The notes under the pieces were generated by a model. The model did not search any database, was not told where the DNA came from, and saw only the letters and a list, made by a program, of their open reading frames with translations. Positions 30,803 to 42,072 of a stretch of DNA of 64,000 nt are shown in pieces. Each line of letters opens with the position of its first letter. Position 1 is the stretch's first letter. The stretch comes from Arenimonas oryziterrae DSM 21050 = YC6267. Its GTDB lineage: Bacteria > Pseudomonadota > Gammaproteobacteria > Xanthomonadales > Xanthomonadaceae. The position numbers and the translations under genes are program-made. Where the stretch lies: NCBI RefSeq assembly GCF_000420545.1, contig NZ_ATVD01000001.1, positions 372,001 through 436,000 on the forward strand. The letters are read 5' to 3'.

Positions 30803-32128
30803 TCAGTCGTTGTCAGGATTGTAGGTAGGGGCGGCGGGGGTCACAAGCAAGGGGGCGAGCACATGTCCGCCCGCTTCCGAGGCCAGGCGCTCGGCCGTGG
30901 CCAGGGGCAGATCGATGCTCAGACGCCAGCCCAGCTCGTCGACGGACTCGCCGCGGACGGCATCGAGCGCATGCAGGCGCGAACGCAATCGGCCCTGGTC
31001 CGGCGCCAGGTGCAGTTCGGCGATCAGACGCCGGTCGGCAAAGCGCAGGGTCAACGCCGCCTTGAGCAGATCGAAACCCGCGCCGGTTTTCGCCGACAGC
31101 CACAGGCGCTCGCGGCCGCTGATGGTCGGATCGTGGCGCGGGGCGACGTCCTCGAGACGGTCGATCTTGTTGTAGACCAGGATCTGCGGAATGTCGCCGG
31201 CACCGATTTCCTCGAGCACCGCGTCGACCTGGCCGATGCGTTCTTCGCGGGCTTCGTCGGCGGCGTCGACGATATGCAGCAGCAGATCGGCCTCGCGCGC
31301 TTCGGCCAGCGTCGAGCGGAAGGCGGCGACGAGCTCGTGCGGCAGGTCGCGCACGAAGCCGACGGTATCGGATAGCACGAGCGAGCTGCCCTGCCCGTCC
31401 ATGCGGCGCACGGTCGGATCGAGCGTGGCGAACAGTTTGTCGGCGGCGTACACCTCCGACCCGGTCAGCGCATTGAACAGCGTCGACTTGCCGGCATTGG
31501 TGTAGCCGACCAGGGCGACGCGTGGAATGGCATTGCGGATGCGCGCGCGGCGCATCTGCACGCGCTGAACCTCGACTTTGTCGAGCCGCGCTTCGAGTTG
31601 ATCGCGACGCTTCTGCAACAGCCGCCGATCGGTTTCCAGATGCGTTTCACCCGGACCACGCAGGCCGATGGAACCGCCGCGCTGGCTGTCCAGACGCGCC
31701 GCCGAACCCTGGATCAGGCGCGCGGACAAATGCTTGAGCTGCGCGAGTTCGACCTGCAGCTTGCCTTCATGCGAGACGGCACGCTGCGCGAAGATGTCGA
31801 GGATCAGGCCGGTGCGATCGACCACGCGCCGATTGAGCGCCTTGGACAGATTGCGTTCCTGGCTTGGGCTCAGCGCATGGTTGAACAGGACGACATCGGC
31901 GTCGGTCGCCTCGCAGGCGGCGAGGATTTCCTCCACCTTGCCGCTGCCGACATAGGTCGACGGACTCGGACGCTCGATGCGCGCCGCGATGGTCGCGACC
32001 ACGACGGCGCCGGCCGAGCGGGCCAGTTCGGAAAACTCCTCGATCAGCCCGGGGTCCTGCGGGCCCAGCGGATAGGGCTGGACCAGCAACGCTTTCTCAC
32101 CCGGACGGGTGCGGTCGGTAGCGGTCAA
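30803..32128 (-). CDS. hflX: Ribosome-associated GTPase HflX
   Basis: 441-residue GTPase that binds the 50S subunit and splits stalled ribosomes. The N-terminal HflX domain (about 1-190) has the glycine-rich segment RLDSQRGGSIGLRGPGE; the GTPase domain has G1 GYTNAGKSTLF (about 206-216), G3 DTVGFVRDLPHELV and G4 YNKID. The start is TTG 32128, 3 bp after the hfq stop; no ATG exists nearby upstream in frame. It is in the hfq-hflX-hflK-hflC order typical of gammaproteobacteria. Confidence 0.95.
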   Translation of the reverse strand: MTATDRTRPGEKALLVQPYPLGPQDPGLIEEFSELARSAGAVVVATIAARIERPSPSTYVGSGKVEEILAACEATDADVVLFNHALSPSQERNLSKALNRRVVDRTGLILDIFAQRAVSHEGKLQVELAQLKHLSARLIQGSAARLDSQRGGSIGLRGPGETHLETDRRLLQKRRDQLEARLDKVEVQRVQMRRARIRNAIPRVALVGYTNAGKSTLFNALTGSEVYAADKLFATLDPTVRRMDGQGSSLVLSDTVGFVRDLPHELVAAFRSTLAEAREADLLLHIVDAADEAREERIGQVDAVLEEIGAGDIPQILVYNKIDRLEDVAPRHDPTISGRERLWLSAKTGAGFDLLKAALTLRFADRRLIAELHLAPDQGRLRSRLHALDAVRGESVDELGWRLSIDLPLATAERLASEAGGHVLAPLLVTPAAPTYNPDND

Positions 32129-32131
32129 CGA

Positions 32132-32410
32132 CTACTCGTCGCTCTCGTCGCTGGACTCGTCGTCGCCACCGGCCGACTGCACCGTGCCGCCACCCGGACC
32201 CACGCGCACATTGCGCGCCGGCACCACGGTGGAGATCGCGTGCTTGTAGACCATCTGGCTGACGGTGTTGCGCAGCAGGACGACGAACTGGTCGAAGCTT
32301 TCGATCGTGCCTTGCAGCTTGATGCCGTTGACCAGATAGATGGCGACCGGCACGCGCTCGCGGCGCAGGGCGTTCAGGAAGGGATCTTGCAGGGATTGAC
32401 CTTTGGACAT
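32132..32410 (-). CDS. hfq: RNA chaperone Hfq
   Basis: 92-residue Sm-like protein that forms hexamers and pairs small RNAs with mRNAs. The Sm1 motif ([21 protein letters not shown]) and Sm2 YKHAIST are intact, with the proximal-face QSLQDPFLN. The C-terminal tail is short, Gly-rich and strongly acidic ([10 protein letters not shown]). A strong RBS, AAGGAGTCCTC, precedes the ATG. It is flanked by miaA upstream and hflX downstream, the conserved order. Confidence 0.98.
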   Translation of the reverse strand: MSKGQSLQDPFLNALRRERVPVAIYLVNGIKLQGTIESFDQFVVLLRNTVSQMVYKHAISTVVPARNVRVGPGGGTVQSAGGDDESSDESDE

Positions 32411-32510
32411 GAGGACTCCTTTTTCTTTTTATGGCGCACCAGACGGTGCGATGCGCGGCCAATGGGTCCAGGCCGCTAAAACTGCCCTCTCACTTTACAT
32501 GCCCGGACGG

Positions 32511-33449
32511 TCACGGGCGAGTGACGAATTGCACTAGCGCGGCATCGAGTTCGTGCCGCTGTGTCTGCGGGTCCAGCCAGCGGGCGTCGTGTTCGGAACG
32601 CAGCCAGGTCAGCTGGCGCTTGGCCAGTTGCCGGGTCGCGGCGATGCCTTGCGCCCGGAACGTCGCGGCATCGGTGTCGCCGTCCAGATGGACCCAGGCC
32701 TGCCGGTAGCCGACCGCCCGGATCGCGGGCAGATCGGTGTGCAGGCGTGGATCCCGCCGCAGCGCCCGGACCTCGTCGAGAAAGCCGTCTGCCAACATCG
32801 CGTCGAAGCGCCGCTCGATGCGTTCGTGCAGCAGGCGGCGATCGGTCGGCGCCAGCACCAGACGCAGCACGCGGAACTCGAATGCGCGTCGTTGCGTCGC
32901 CTGCTGCCAGGCGCTGATCGGCCGGCCGCTGACGCGGAAGACCTCGAGCGCGCGGGTGATGCGCTGCGGATCGCTGGCGTGGATGCGCGCGGCGGCAACC
33001 GGATCGACGGCGGCCAGTTCGGCATGCAGGGCGTCCCAGCCGCGCGACTGCGCCTCGGCAGCGAGCGTGGCGCGGATCGCCGGATCGGCTTCGGGCATGT
33101 CCGAGAGGCCGTCGAGCAAGGCGCGGAAATACAGACCGGTGCCGCCGACCAGCAAGGGCACCCGGCCCTGTCCAGCCAATGTCCGCATGACCGGCAAGGC
33201 CTCGGCGGCGAAATCGGCGGCGCTGTAACTGTCGTGCGGATCGCGGACGTCGATCAGGTGATGGCGGACGCGCGCCTGTTCGGCGCGCGTGGGCTTCGCC
33301 GCGCCGATATCCAGGCCGCGATATACGAGCGCCGAATCGACGCTGATGACCTCGGTGCCCAGACGCTCGGCCCAGTCGAGGGCGAGCGCCGTCTTGCCCG
33401 ATGCGGTGGGGCCCATCAGCGCGATCGCCAGCGGGCGGGAATCGTGCAT
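32511..33449 (-). CDS. miaA: tRNA dimethylallyltransferase MiaA
   Basis: Transfers a dimethylallyl group to A37 of tRNAs reading UNN codons. The 312-residue protein has the P loop [13 protein letters not shown] (about 12-24), [16 protein letters not shown], the [18 protein letters not shown] segment and [14 protein letters not shown]. It lies 3 bp after putP and 100 bp before hfq. No promoter for hfq is obvious in the 32411-32510 gap, which holds a CGCACC/GGTGCG hairpin. Confidence 0.97.
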   Translation of the reverse strand: MHDSRPLAIALMGPTASGKTALALDWAERLGTEVISVDSALVYRGLDIGAAKPTRAEQARVRHHLIDVRDPHDSYSAADFAAEALPVMRTLAGQGRVPLLVGGTGLYFRALLDGLSDMPEADPAIRATLAAEAQSRGWDALHAELAAVDPVAAARIHASDPQRITRALEVFRVSGRPISAWQQATQRRAFEFRVLRLVLAPTDRRLLHERIERRFDAMLADGFLDEVRALRRDPRLHTDLPAIRAVGYRQAWVHLDGDTDAATFRAQGIAATRQLAKRQLTWLRSEHDARWLDPQTQRHELDAALVQFVTRP

Positions 33450-33452
33450 GGT

Positions 33453-34937
33453 TCAGCGGCCGGGACGCAGCTCGTCCTGGACCACGTCGAAGATCGCCTG
33501 TGCCTGCGGCGACGGCGGCTTGTCGAGCAGGCTGGTCACCAGGATCGCCAGGCTCGCAAGCACGAAGCCCGGCACCATTTCATACAGGCCGGTATCGAGC
33601 TGCTTCCAGACGATGACGGTGACGGCGCCGACCACGATGCCGGCCAGGGCGCCGTTGCGCGTGGTGCGTTTCCACATCAGCGAGAACAGCACCACCGGAC
33701 CGAAGGCCGCGCCGAAACCGGCCCAGGCATAGCTGACCAGGCCGAGCACGCGGCTGTCGGGATCGGAGGCCATCCAGATCGCGAGCACCGAAATGAGCAG
33801 CACCGCCAGACGCCCCACCCACACCAGCTCGGTCTGGCCGGCATTGCGGCGCAGGAAGCCCTTGTAGAAATCCTCGGTCAGCGCGCTCGAGCACACCAGC
33901 AACTGGCAGCTGAGCGTGCTCATGATCGCGGCGAGAATCGCCGAGAGCAGGATGCCGGCGATCCACGGGTTGAACAGCAAGGTCGCCAGCGCGATGAACA
34001 CGCGCTCGGGATTGCCGGCCATCATCGCTTTCTGTTCGGGATGCCCGGAGAAATACGCGATGCCGAAGAAACCCACCGCCATCGCACCGACCAGGCACAG
34101 CACCATCCAGGTCATGCCGATGCGACGCGCCGCGGTGATCGTCTGGTGCGTTTCCGCCGCCATGAAGCGCGCAAGGATATGTGGCTGTCCGAAATAGCCC
34201 AAACCCCAGGCCATCGCCGAGACCACGGCCAGCCAGCCGCCCGCACCGACCCACTGCAGATGTTTGGGATCGGCTTTCTCGATCAGCACCAGGCTCGGAT
34301 CGAAACCGCCGCTGACATTGATCACCACGATCGGCGTGAGCACGAGCGCGAAAATCATCAGCGTCGCCTGCACGGTGTCGGTCCAGCTGACCGCGAGAAA
34401 GCCGCCGACCAGGGTGTACAGGATCGTCGCCGCCGCGCCCCACCACAGCGCCTGCGCGTAGGGCACGTCGAACACGCTTTCGAACAGGCGCGCGCCGGCG
34501 ACGATGCCCGAGGCGCAATACACGGCGAAGAACACCAGGATCACCAGCGCCGAGATCACCCGCAGCACCTTGCTGCGGTCTTCGAAGCGGTGCGTGAAAT
34601 AGTCCGGCAAGGTCAGCGCGTTGTTGCTGCGTTCGGTGTACAGGCGCAGCGGCGCGGCGACGTATTTCCAGTTGCACCAGGCGCCGATGATCAGACCGAT
34701 CGCGATCCACGATTCCGACAGGCCGGTCGCGTACAAGGCGCCCGGCAAGCCCAGCAGCAACCAGCCGCTCATGTCCGAGGCGCCGGCCGACATCGCGGTG
34801 ACGAAACTGCCCAGCGATCGCCCGCCGAGAATGTAGTCGTCGAAACTGCGCGTGCTGTACCAGGCCGCAAAACCGATACCGACCATGCCGAGGATGTAGA
34901 TCGCGAACGTGATGTGCAGCGGGGACAGATGGCTCAT
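33453..34937 (-). CDS. putP: Sodium/proline symporter PutP
   Basis: Sodium:solute symporter family importer of proline, 494 residues with about 13 membrane helices. Family motifs are YSTRSFDDYILGGRSLGSFVTAMSAGASDMSGW near 28-60 (PutP type) and the Na+-site region in helix 8/9. The protein closely follows the PutP pattern throughout (LPDYFTHRFED, YCASGIVAGARLFESVF). It is unusual as the gene immediately before miaA (3 bp), which makes it the possible first gene of the miaA-hfq-hflX-hflKC transcript. putA is not in the window. Confidence 0.93.
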   Translation of the reverse strand: MSHLSPLHITFAIYILGMVGIGFAAWYSTRSFDDYILGGRSLGSFVTAMSAGASDMSGWLLLGLPGALYATGLSESWIAIGLIIGAWCNWKYVAAPLRLYTERSNNALTLPDYFTHRFEDRSKVLRVISALVILVFFAVYCASGIVAGARLFESVFDVPYAQALWWGAAATILYTLVGGFLAVSWTDTVQATLMIFALVLTPIVVINVSGGFDPSLVLIEKADPKHLQWVGAGGWLAVVSAMAWGLGYFGQPHILARFMAAETHQTITAARRIGMTWMVLCLVGAMAVGFFGIAYFSGHPEQKAMMAGNPERVFIALATLLFNPWIAGILLSAILAAIMSTLSCQLLVCSSALTEDFYKGFLRRNAGQTELVWVGRLAVLLISVLAIWMASDPDSRVLGLVSYAWAGFGAAFGPVVLFSLMWKRTTRNGALAGIVVGAVTVIVWKQLDTGLYEMVPGFVLASLAILVTSLLDKPPSPQAQAIFDVVQDELRPGR

Positions 34938-35020
34938 GGGATCGCATGCCGAAGTCGGGACCGGGCGAGCTTAACCCGTCGCGCTGTTGTCGGCACCGCC
35001 AGCAGGGGTATCCTGCGGCC

Positions 35021-36097
35021 ATGACCCGATCCAAGGCGCTCGCGTTCCTGCTGGTATTCCTGGTGCCGCTGCAGATGCCGCTGGCGGCATGGCTCGCGGC
35101 GCGCACGGGCTGGACGAATGCGCTGGCCTGGTATCCCTTGTTTTTCCTGTTCGTGATGCTCCCGCTGGTCGACGTGCTGCTGGGCCACGATCCGGTCAAC
35201 GTCGCGACCGAGGACGAAGCGCGCGTCGCCCGCCAGCGCTGGTTCCGGGCGCTCACCCTGTTCGCGGTGCCGGTACAACTGGCCTTGCTGGCCTGGTCGG
35301 GTCATTGGTTCGCGCACACGCCGCTCAATGCGCTCGGCATCGCCGGCTGGCTGCTGTCGCAGGGCGTGGTCGGCGGCATCCTGGCGATCAACACCGCGCA
35401 CGAACTGATCCACAAGGACGCGCGCAGCGAACAATGGGCCGGCGGCATCCTGCTGGCGAGCGTCGGCTACCAGGGGTTCAAGATCGAACATCTGCGCGGC
35501 CATCACGTGCATGTATCGACACCCGAGGACGCGTCGAGTGCGCGCCTGGGTCAGTCGCTATGGCATTTCCTGCCGCGCGCGCTGTGGCGCAACACCCGCA
35601 ACGCCTGGACCTTGGAGGCGCAGCGTCTGCGCAAGCTCGGCCGGTCGCCGATGTCCTGGCGCAATGAACTGATCGTCTGGACTGGCCTGTGGCTGGTCTT
35701 CGCCCTCGCCTTCGCACTGGCGCTTGGCGGCAAAGGGCTCGCATTTTTCCTGCTGCAGGGCCTGTTCGCCGCCGGCTCGCTGGAAATCATCAACTACATC
35801 GAGCACTACGGACTGGAACGGCGACGGCTGGAAGACGGGCGCTACGAACGCACGACGCATCTGCATTCGTGGAATTCGGATTTCGCGCTGTCCAATCTCA
35901 TGCTGTTCCAACTGCAGCGGCACTCGGACCACCATGCGTTTCCGAAACGGCGCTACGCGATCCTGCGCCACCATGCCGATTCGCCGCAGCTGCCGGCCGG
36001 CTATTCGGCGATGTTCGTGCTTGCCCTGTGTCCGCCGCTCTGGCACCGGATCATCGATCCGCGCGTGGCCGCTTTCCGTCGCGCCGCCACCGCCTAG
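35021..36097 (+). CDS. AlkB-type alkane 1-monooxygenase (membrane diiron)
   Basis: 358-residue integral membrane fatty acid desaturase/hydroxylase-superfamily protein. All histidine motifs are present: HELIHK (127-132), EHLRGHHVHVST (156-167), the alkane-hydroxylase signature NYIEHYGL (258-265) and LQRHSDHH (298-305). Such enzymes hydroxylate terminal alkane carbons using rubredoxin electrons. No rubredoxin or rubredoxin reductase gene is adjacent. ATG 35021 is the chosen start. It is convergent with folP, with 18 bp between the stops. Confidence 0.88.
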   Translation: MTRSKALAFLLVFLVPLQMPLAAWLAARTGWTNALAWYPLFFLFVMLPLVDVLLGHDPVNVATEDEARVARQRWFRALTLFAVPVQLALLAWSGHWFAHTPLNALGIAGWLLSQGVVGGILAINTAHELIHKDARSEQWAGGILLASVGYQGFKIEHLRGHHVHVSTPEDASSARLGQSLWHFLPRALWRNTRNAWTLEAQRLRKLGRSPMSWRNELIVWTGLWLVFALAFALALGGKGLAFFLLQGLFAAGSLEIINYIEHYGLERRRLEDGRYERTTHLHSWNSDFALSNLMLFQLQRHSDHHAFPKRRYAILRHHADSPQLPAGYSAMFVLALCPPLWHRIIDPRVAAFRRAATA

Positions 36098-36115
36098 CCA
36101 TTCGACGCGAGACGC

Positions 36116-37015
36116 TCAGTCCTCGTCGGGCCAACGGATCGCAGGTTTGCCGGTGGCGGTTTTCGCCGGCGTGATCGCCGCGACGGCTTGCCAGACCTTG
36201 AGCGCATCGGCCGTTGCCGCGACATCGTGCACGCGGAGGATCTTCGCGCCGTTCTGCGCGGCGATCAGCGCGGCGGCCACCGAGCCGTGAATCCGATCGG
36301 CCGGCGCCTCGCGACCGGTCAACTCGCCGATGCTGCGCTTGCGCGAGAGGCCGGCGAGCACGGGCACACCCAGTTCGACGAAACGCGCGAGCTGGGCGAG
36401 CAATTGCAGGTTGTGCTTGAGATTCTTGCCGAAGCCGAAGCCCGGATCGATCAGCAGGTTCTTCTTCGCGATGCCGGCCATCTCGCAGGCGAATAGCCGC
36501 TGGGTCAGGAAGCCGTGCACGTCGGCCACCACGTCGTCGTACTGCGGAGCGGCCTGCATGCTGCGCGGTTCGCCCTGCATGTGCATCAGGCAGACCGGGA
36601 CGCCCAGCTCGGCGATCGCCTCCAGCGCACCGTCGCGACGCAGCGCGTAGACGTCGTTGACCAGACCCGCCCCCGCCGCCACCGCTGCACGCATGACTTC
36701 GGGCTTGGAGGTGTCAACGGAAATCGGCAGCGCGGTTTTTTTCGCGAGCTGCTCGATGACCGGAATCACCCGTCGCAGCTCTTCGTCCCAGGGCACGGCG
36801 TCCGCGCCCGGCCGCGTAGATTCCCCGCCGATGTCCAGGATGTCCGCCCCTTCGTCCGCCAACCGCAACGCGTGCGCGACGGCTGCCTCGACGGAGTCGA
36901 ACGCGCCGCCGTCGGAGAACGAATCGGGCGTGACATTGACGATACCCATGAGGCGGGGTCGATCGAGGAGCAGTTTGCGTCCGGCGCAGTCGAGCGAAGG
37001 AGTCGTGTCGAACAT
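36116..37015 (-). CDS. folP: Dihydropteroate synthase
   Basis: Folate pathway enzyme that condenses p-aminobenzoate with the pterin pyrophosphate. The 299-residue protein has the signature MGIVNVTPDSFSDGG (about 22-36), ADILDIGGESTRPGA, and the PISVDTSKPEVM segment. I chose ATG 37015 by alignment with the family N terminus; an in-frame ATG at 37042 exists inside the upstream gene. It lies 1 bp after the 52-residue membrane peptide gene, downstream of ftsH, as ftsH-folP is ordered in many gammaproteobacteria; glmM does not follow here. Confidence 0.95.
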   Translation of the reverse strand: MFDTTPSLDCAGRKLLLDRPRLMGIVNVTPDSFSDGGAFDSVEAAVAHALRLADEGADILDIGGESTRPGADAVPWDEELRRVIPVIEQLAKKTALPISVDTSKPEVMRAAVAAGAGLVNDVYALRRDGALEAIAELGVPVCLMHMQGEPRSMQAAPQYDDVVADVHGFLTQRLFACEMAGIAKKNLLIDPGFGFGKNLKHNLQLLAQLARFVELGVPVLAGLSRKRSIGELTGREAPADRIHGSVAAALIAAQNGAKILRVHDVAATADALKVWQAVAAITPAKTATGKPAIRWPDED

Positions 37016-37016
37016 G

Positions 37017-37175
37017 TCAGGCCTTGGGTCGGGAGAGTCCATGCAACAACGAACCGACGCCGGCACCGATGCCAACGCCAAGCGCGAGATTGTCGAATGC
37101 TATACCGAGCGCGACGCCGACACCCATCGCCAACGCGAGCCAGGGACGATTGTCCTTGCAGAGGTTCTTGAACAC
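37017..37175 (-). CDS. Small glycine-zipper-like membrane peptide
   Basis: 52-residue protein, mainly one or two hydrophobic helices with small-residue spacing (MGVGVALGIAFDNLALGVGIGAGVGSLLHG). I chose the GTG start at 37175 because GAGGAGAGAG lies 5 bp upstream; longer open frame upstream runs into the ftsH terminator. It abuts folP, so it is probably cotranslated with it. Function unknown. Confidence 0.6.
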   Translation of the reverse strand: MFKNLCKDNRPWLALAMGVGVALGIAFDNLALGVGIGAGVGSLLHGLSRPKA

Positions 37176-37216
37176 GGTCTCTCTCCTCAGATGCCGCGCG
37201 GTGTGGCGGCCACATG

Positions 37217-37242
37217 AAAAAGGACGGCCGAAGCCGTCCTTT
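37217..37242 (-). terminator. Rho-independent terminator after ftsH
   Basis: Read on the minus strand: the stem AAAGGACGGC/GCCGTCCTTT with the loop TTCG and a TTTTT run, 29 bp after the ftsH stop. Confidence 0.87.
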
Positions 37243-37270
37243 GTGACCTTGCCATCGAGAGAACCCGGCA

Positions 37271-39187
<1,917 letters not shown>

Positions 39188-39202
39188 TGCCTTCCTTTTT
39201 CC

Positions 39203-39856
39203 TCAGCGCTTGCCAGTAGCCAACGCATAAACTTCGTTCGAGCGGCGACGCGAGGCCGCCGGCTTGCGGATGACCAACTTGGTGTAGCGGCGTCTCAGAT
39301 CGAGCACATAGGCGTCGAAACCCTCGCCCTGGAACAGCTTGATCAGGAAGTTGCCGCCCGCCTTGAGGTGGGCATCGGCGAAATCGCGGGCCAGTTCGGA
39401 CAGGTACATCGCCCGGGCCTGATCCACGGTATCCACCCCGGTCATATTGGGGGCCATGTCGGAAAGGACAAGGTCGACCGGCGCGCCTTGCAGCAGGGCC
39501 TCCAGCCTCGACAGTGCCTCTGCCTCTCTGAAATCGCCGTGAATGAAATCGACGCCCGCGATCGGCGGCATGTCGAGGATATCCATGGCCAGAACGCGGC
39601 CGCGATCGCCCAGGTCGCGGCGCACGACCTGCGACCAGCCACCGGGAGCGGCGCCCAGATCGACCACGGTCATGCCCGGCTTGAGCAACCGATCGCGCTC
39701 GATGAGCTCCTCGAGCTTGTAAGCCGCCCGCGAGCGCATGCCTTCGACCTGTGCCTTCTTCACGAAGGGGTCGGCGAAGTGCTCCTTGAGCCAGCGTTGG
39801 CTGCTCTTGCTGCGGGTGGCCATGGACGGATCGGGATCGGCGGATCGGGTGGTCAT
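39203..39856 (-). CDS. rlmE: 23S rRNA 2'-O-methyltransferase RlmE (FtsJ/RrmJ)
   Basis: Methylates U2552 in the 23S A loop. The core has [18 protein letters not shown], the SAM-binding [15 protein letters not shown] and [10 protein letters not shown], with the KDKE residues spread as in the family. I chose ATG 39856 (217 residues) because AAAGGG lies 4 bp upstream; the downstream ATG 39823 gives the usual family N terminus but no RBS is visible. It is divergent from yhbY with 38 bp between the start codons, and forms the conserved rlmE-ftsH unit. Confidence 0.95.
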   Translation of the reverse strand: MTTRSADPDPSMATRSKSSQRWLKEHFADPFVKKAQVEGMRSRAAYKLEELIERDRLLKPGMTVVDLGAAPGGWSQVVRRDLGDRGRVLAMDILDMPPIAGVDFIHGDFREAEALSRLEALLQGAPVDLVLSDMAPNMTGVDTVDQARAMYLSELARDFADAHLKAGGNFLIKLFQGEGFDAYVLDLRRRYTKLVIRKPAASRRRSNEVYALATGKR

Positions 39857-39894
39857 GATACCCTTTCGGCCCATCGATTCCCGGTCCAAACGTC

Positions 39895-40200
39895 ATGTCC
39901 ACCGCTCTTTCCAATGCCCAGAAACGCTACCTGCGCGGTCTCGCGCATGACCTCAAGCCGGTCATCCTGGTGGGCGCGAAGGGCGTGACGCCCGGCCTGA
40001 TCGCCGAACTGGACCTGGCGCTGGAGCAGCACGAGCTGATCAAGGCCAAGGTCGCCGCCGAGGATCGCGAGACCCGCGACACCTGGATCGCCGAGCTCAC
40101 CGAGCAGTCCGGCGCCGCGCTGGTCAACCGCATCGGCCACACCGCCGTGCTGTACCGCCGCAGCAAGGACAAGCCGCAGGTCATCCTTCCCAAGGGCTGA
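39895..40200 (+). CDS. yhbY: Ribosome assembly RNA-binding protein YhbY
   Basis: 101-residue CRM-domain protein that binds pre-50S particles. The sequence LSNAQKRYLRGLAHDLKPVILVGAKGVTPGLIAELDLALEQHELIK carries the conserved GxxG-type RNA loop (VGAKG). Divergent to rlmE, as in E. coli, where yhbY faces rlmE. An Mth938-type gene follows after 5 bp. Confidence 0.95.
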   Translation: MSTALSNAQKRYLRGLAHDLKPVILVGAKGVTPGLIAELDLALEQHELIKAKVAAEDRETRDTWIAELTEQSGAALVNRIGHTAVLYRRSKDKPQVILPKG

Positions 40201-40205
40201 GCGGC

Positions 40206-40574
40206 ATGCAGCTGACCCTGGAAAACCCCGATTTCCGCTATTTCCTGCGCGGCGTCGACGCCACGGGTGTCCTGGTCAACGACCGCCGCCTGGACCGCAG
40301 CTTCATCCTGGCGCCCAACGCCCTGATCGAGGACTGGCGACCGCGCGCGGTCGCCGACCTGCAGCCCGAGGACCTGGCGCCCCTGCTGGCGCTGAACCCG
40401 ACCGTCGTCCTGCTGGGCAGCGGTGCGACCCTCGTATTCCCCAGCCCCGCCGTGCTCGCCGCCTGTCTCACGCAGGGCATCGGCATCGAGGTCATGGACA
40501 ACGCCGCCGCCGCGCGCACCTTCAACGTGCTCGCCACCGAAGCGCGGCGCGTGGTCGCGGGTTTCCTGCTCTGA
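40206..40574 (+). CDS. Mth938-like domain protein
   Basis: 122-residue protein of the Mth938/NDUFAF3-like family: a strand-rich N terminus with VLVNDRRLDRSFILAPN, then PTVVLLGSGATLVFPSPAVL and GIGIEVMDNAAAARTFNVLATEARRVVAGFLL, a well-conserved C-terminal pattern. Bacterial members have no defined activity. It is in a probable two-gene unit with yhbY. Confidence 0.85.
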   Translation: MQLTLENPDFRYFLRGVDATGVLVNDRRLDRSFILAPNALIEDWRPRAVADLQPEDLAPLLALNPTVVLLGSGATLVFPSPAVLAACLTQGIGIEVMDNAAAARTFNVLATEARRVVAGFLL

Positions 40575-40582
40575 CGTAACCT

Positions 40583-40592
40583 GTGGGAGCGC
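40583..40592 (+). repeat. Short REP-like remnant
   Basis: GTGGGAGCGC matches the first nine bases of the long palindrome at 11878-11941, but no complementary arm follows. It lies in the 93-bp gap before the cupin gene. Confidence 0.35.
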
Positions 40593-40667
40593 ATCACAGC
40601 ATTTCGTCCCGGCAACGCGCACCTATGTCGCGGATGGCTACCATGCACAGTCCCGCCGGAGCCTGAC

Positions 40668-41057
40668 ATGCCGCTGATCGCCATCGCCCATCACACCCCT
40701 GCCGACGAGCCGCTCGCGCTGGCGCCCGGCCGACTCATCGACGGCGACCCGCGTCAGGCACTCGCGAACCTGTATTCGGACGACAGCGGCCAGTTTCATT
40801 GCGGCGTCTGGCAGGCCGAGCCGGGCAGCTGGCGCGTGCGCTACAGCGAGCACGAGTTCTGCCACATCCTGGAAGGCAGGATCCGCATCATCGAAGACGG
40901 CGGCGAAGAGCGCCTCGTTGGCGCCAACGACAGCTTCGTCGTGCCGGCGGGGTTTTCCGGGGTCTGGCAGGTGCTGGAGAAGGCGCGAAAGATCTACGTG
41001 ATCTTCGAGCGCCCTTCCGCGACGCAAGACTCCGTCGCATCCGCGCCGCCCGCCTGA
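40668..41057 (+). CDS. Cupin domain protein
   Basis: 129-residue single-domain cupin of the EutQ/DUF861-like type. [35 protein letters not shown] covers the first cupin motif with its metal-binding His/Glu positions, and [22 protein letters not shown] the second. Substrate unknown. It is followed by metN after 10 bp, so it may be transcribed with the methionine transporter; a functional link is not evident. Confidence 0.85.
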   Translation: MPLIAIAHHTPADEPLALAPGRLIDGDPRQALANLYSDDSGQFHCGVWQAEPGSWRVRYSEHEFCHILEGRIRIIEDGGEERLVGANDSFVVPAGFSGVWQVLEKARKIYVIFERPSATQDSVASAPPA

Positions 41058-41067
41058 GGCCCCGGTC

Positions 41068-42072
41068 TTGATCGAATTCCAGCAAGTCCACAAACGCTAT
41101 CGTGTCGGACCCAATGAGGTCCCGGCCCTGCATCCGCTCGATCTGCGCATCGAGACCGGCGAAGTGTTCGGCATCATCGGCCACTCCGGCGCCGGCAAGT
41201 CGACGCTGCTGCGCCTGATCAATCTGCTCGAGCGCCCGAGCGGCGGTCGCGTGCTCATCGATGGCGAAGATGTCACCGCGCTCGACGACGAGCGCCTGCG
41301 CGCACTGCGTCGTCAAATCGGCATGATCTTCCAGCATTTCAATCTGCTGTCTTCGCGCACCGTCGCGGGCAACATCGCTTTTCCGCTCGAACTGGCCGGC
41401 ACGCCGCGCGCCACCATCGCCGCGCGCGTCGCCGAACTCATCGAGCGCGTCGGCCTGGGCGACCAGGCGAACAAGTATCCGGCGCAATTGTCCGGGGGGC
41501 AGAAACAGCGCGTCGGTGTCGCCCGGGCGCTCGCCAGCGGTCCCAAGGTGCTGCTCTGCGACGAAGCCACGAGCGCGCTCGATCCGGAAACCACGCGCTC
41601 GGTGCTCGATCTGATCGCCGGCATCAATCGCGATCTCGGCCTGAGCATCGTGCTGATCACGCACGAAATGGACGTAATCCGCCGCATCTGCGACCGCGTC
41701 GCCGTGCTAGACGCCGGCCATCTGGTTGAAAGCGGCACCGTCGCCGACGTCTTCCTGCATCCGCAGCATCCGACGACGCGACGTTTCGTGTTCGAGGCCG
41801 AACATGTCGACGAAACCGAACAAAGCCACGATTTCGCCAGCGCACCCGGCCGCATCCTGCGCCTGACGTTTCGCGGCAATGCCACGTTTGCGCCGCTGCT
41901 GGGCCGCATCGCGCGCGAGACCGGCGTCGACTACAGCATCCTGTCCGGCCGCATCGACCGCATCAAGGACGTGCCCTACGGCCAGCTCACGCTTGCCCTC
42001 GTCGACGGCGACCTGGACGCGGCGCGTGCGCGCCTGCTCGCCGCCGGCGTCGATGTCGAGGAGTTGCGCTGA
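41068..42072 (+). CDS. metN: Methionine ABC transporter ATP-binding protein MetN
   Basis: ATPase of the methionine importer, 334 residues. Walker [10 protein letters not shown] (about 38-46), signature LSGGQKQR, Walker [16 protein letters not shown], switch His in ITHEMDVI, and a C-terminal NIL regulatory domain (about 265-334) that senses intracellular methionine in MetN proteins. It starts with TTG; the stop overlaps metI as in tgATG. No SAM riboswitch or clear MetJ box is seen upstream. Confidence 0.95.
   Translation: MIEFQQVHKRYRVGPNEVPALHPLDLRIETGEVFGIIGHSGAGKSTLLRLINLLERPSGGRVLIDGEDVTALDDERLRALRRQIGMIFQHFNLLSSRTVAGNIAFPLELAGTPRATIAARVAELIERVGLGDQANKYPAQLSGGQKQRVGVARALASGPKVLLCDEATSALDPETTRSVLDLIAGINRDLGLSIVLITHEMDVIRRICDRVAVLDAGHLVESGTVADVFLHPQHPTTRRFVFEAEHVDETEQSHDFASAPGRILRLTFRGNATFAPLLGRIARETGVDYSILSGRIDRIKDVPYGQLTLALVDGDLDAARARLLAAGVDVEELR

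Noticed and set aside
41040-41067. SAM riboswitch or MetJ box before metN
   Set aside because: The gap to the upstream cupin gene is only 10 bp and shows no such motif.
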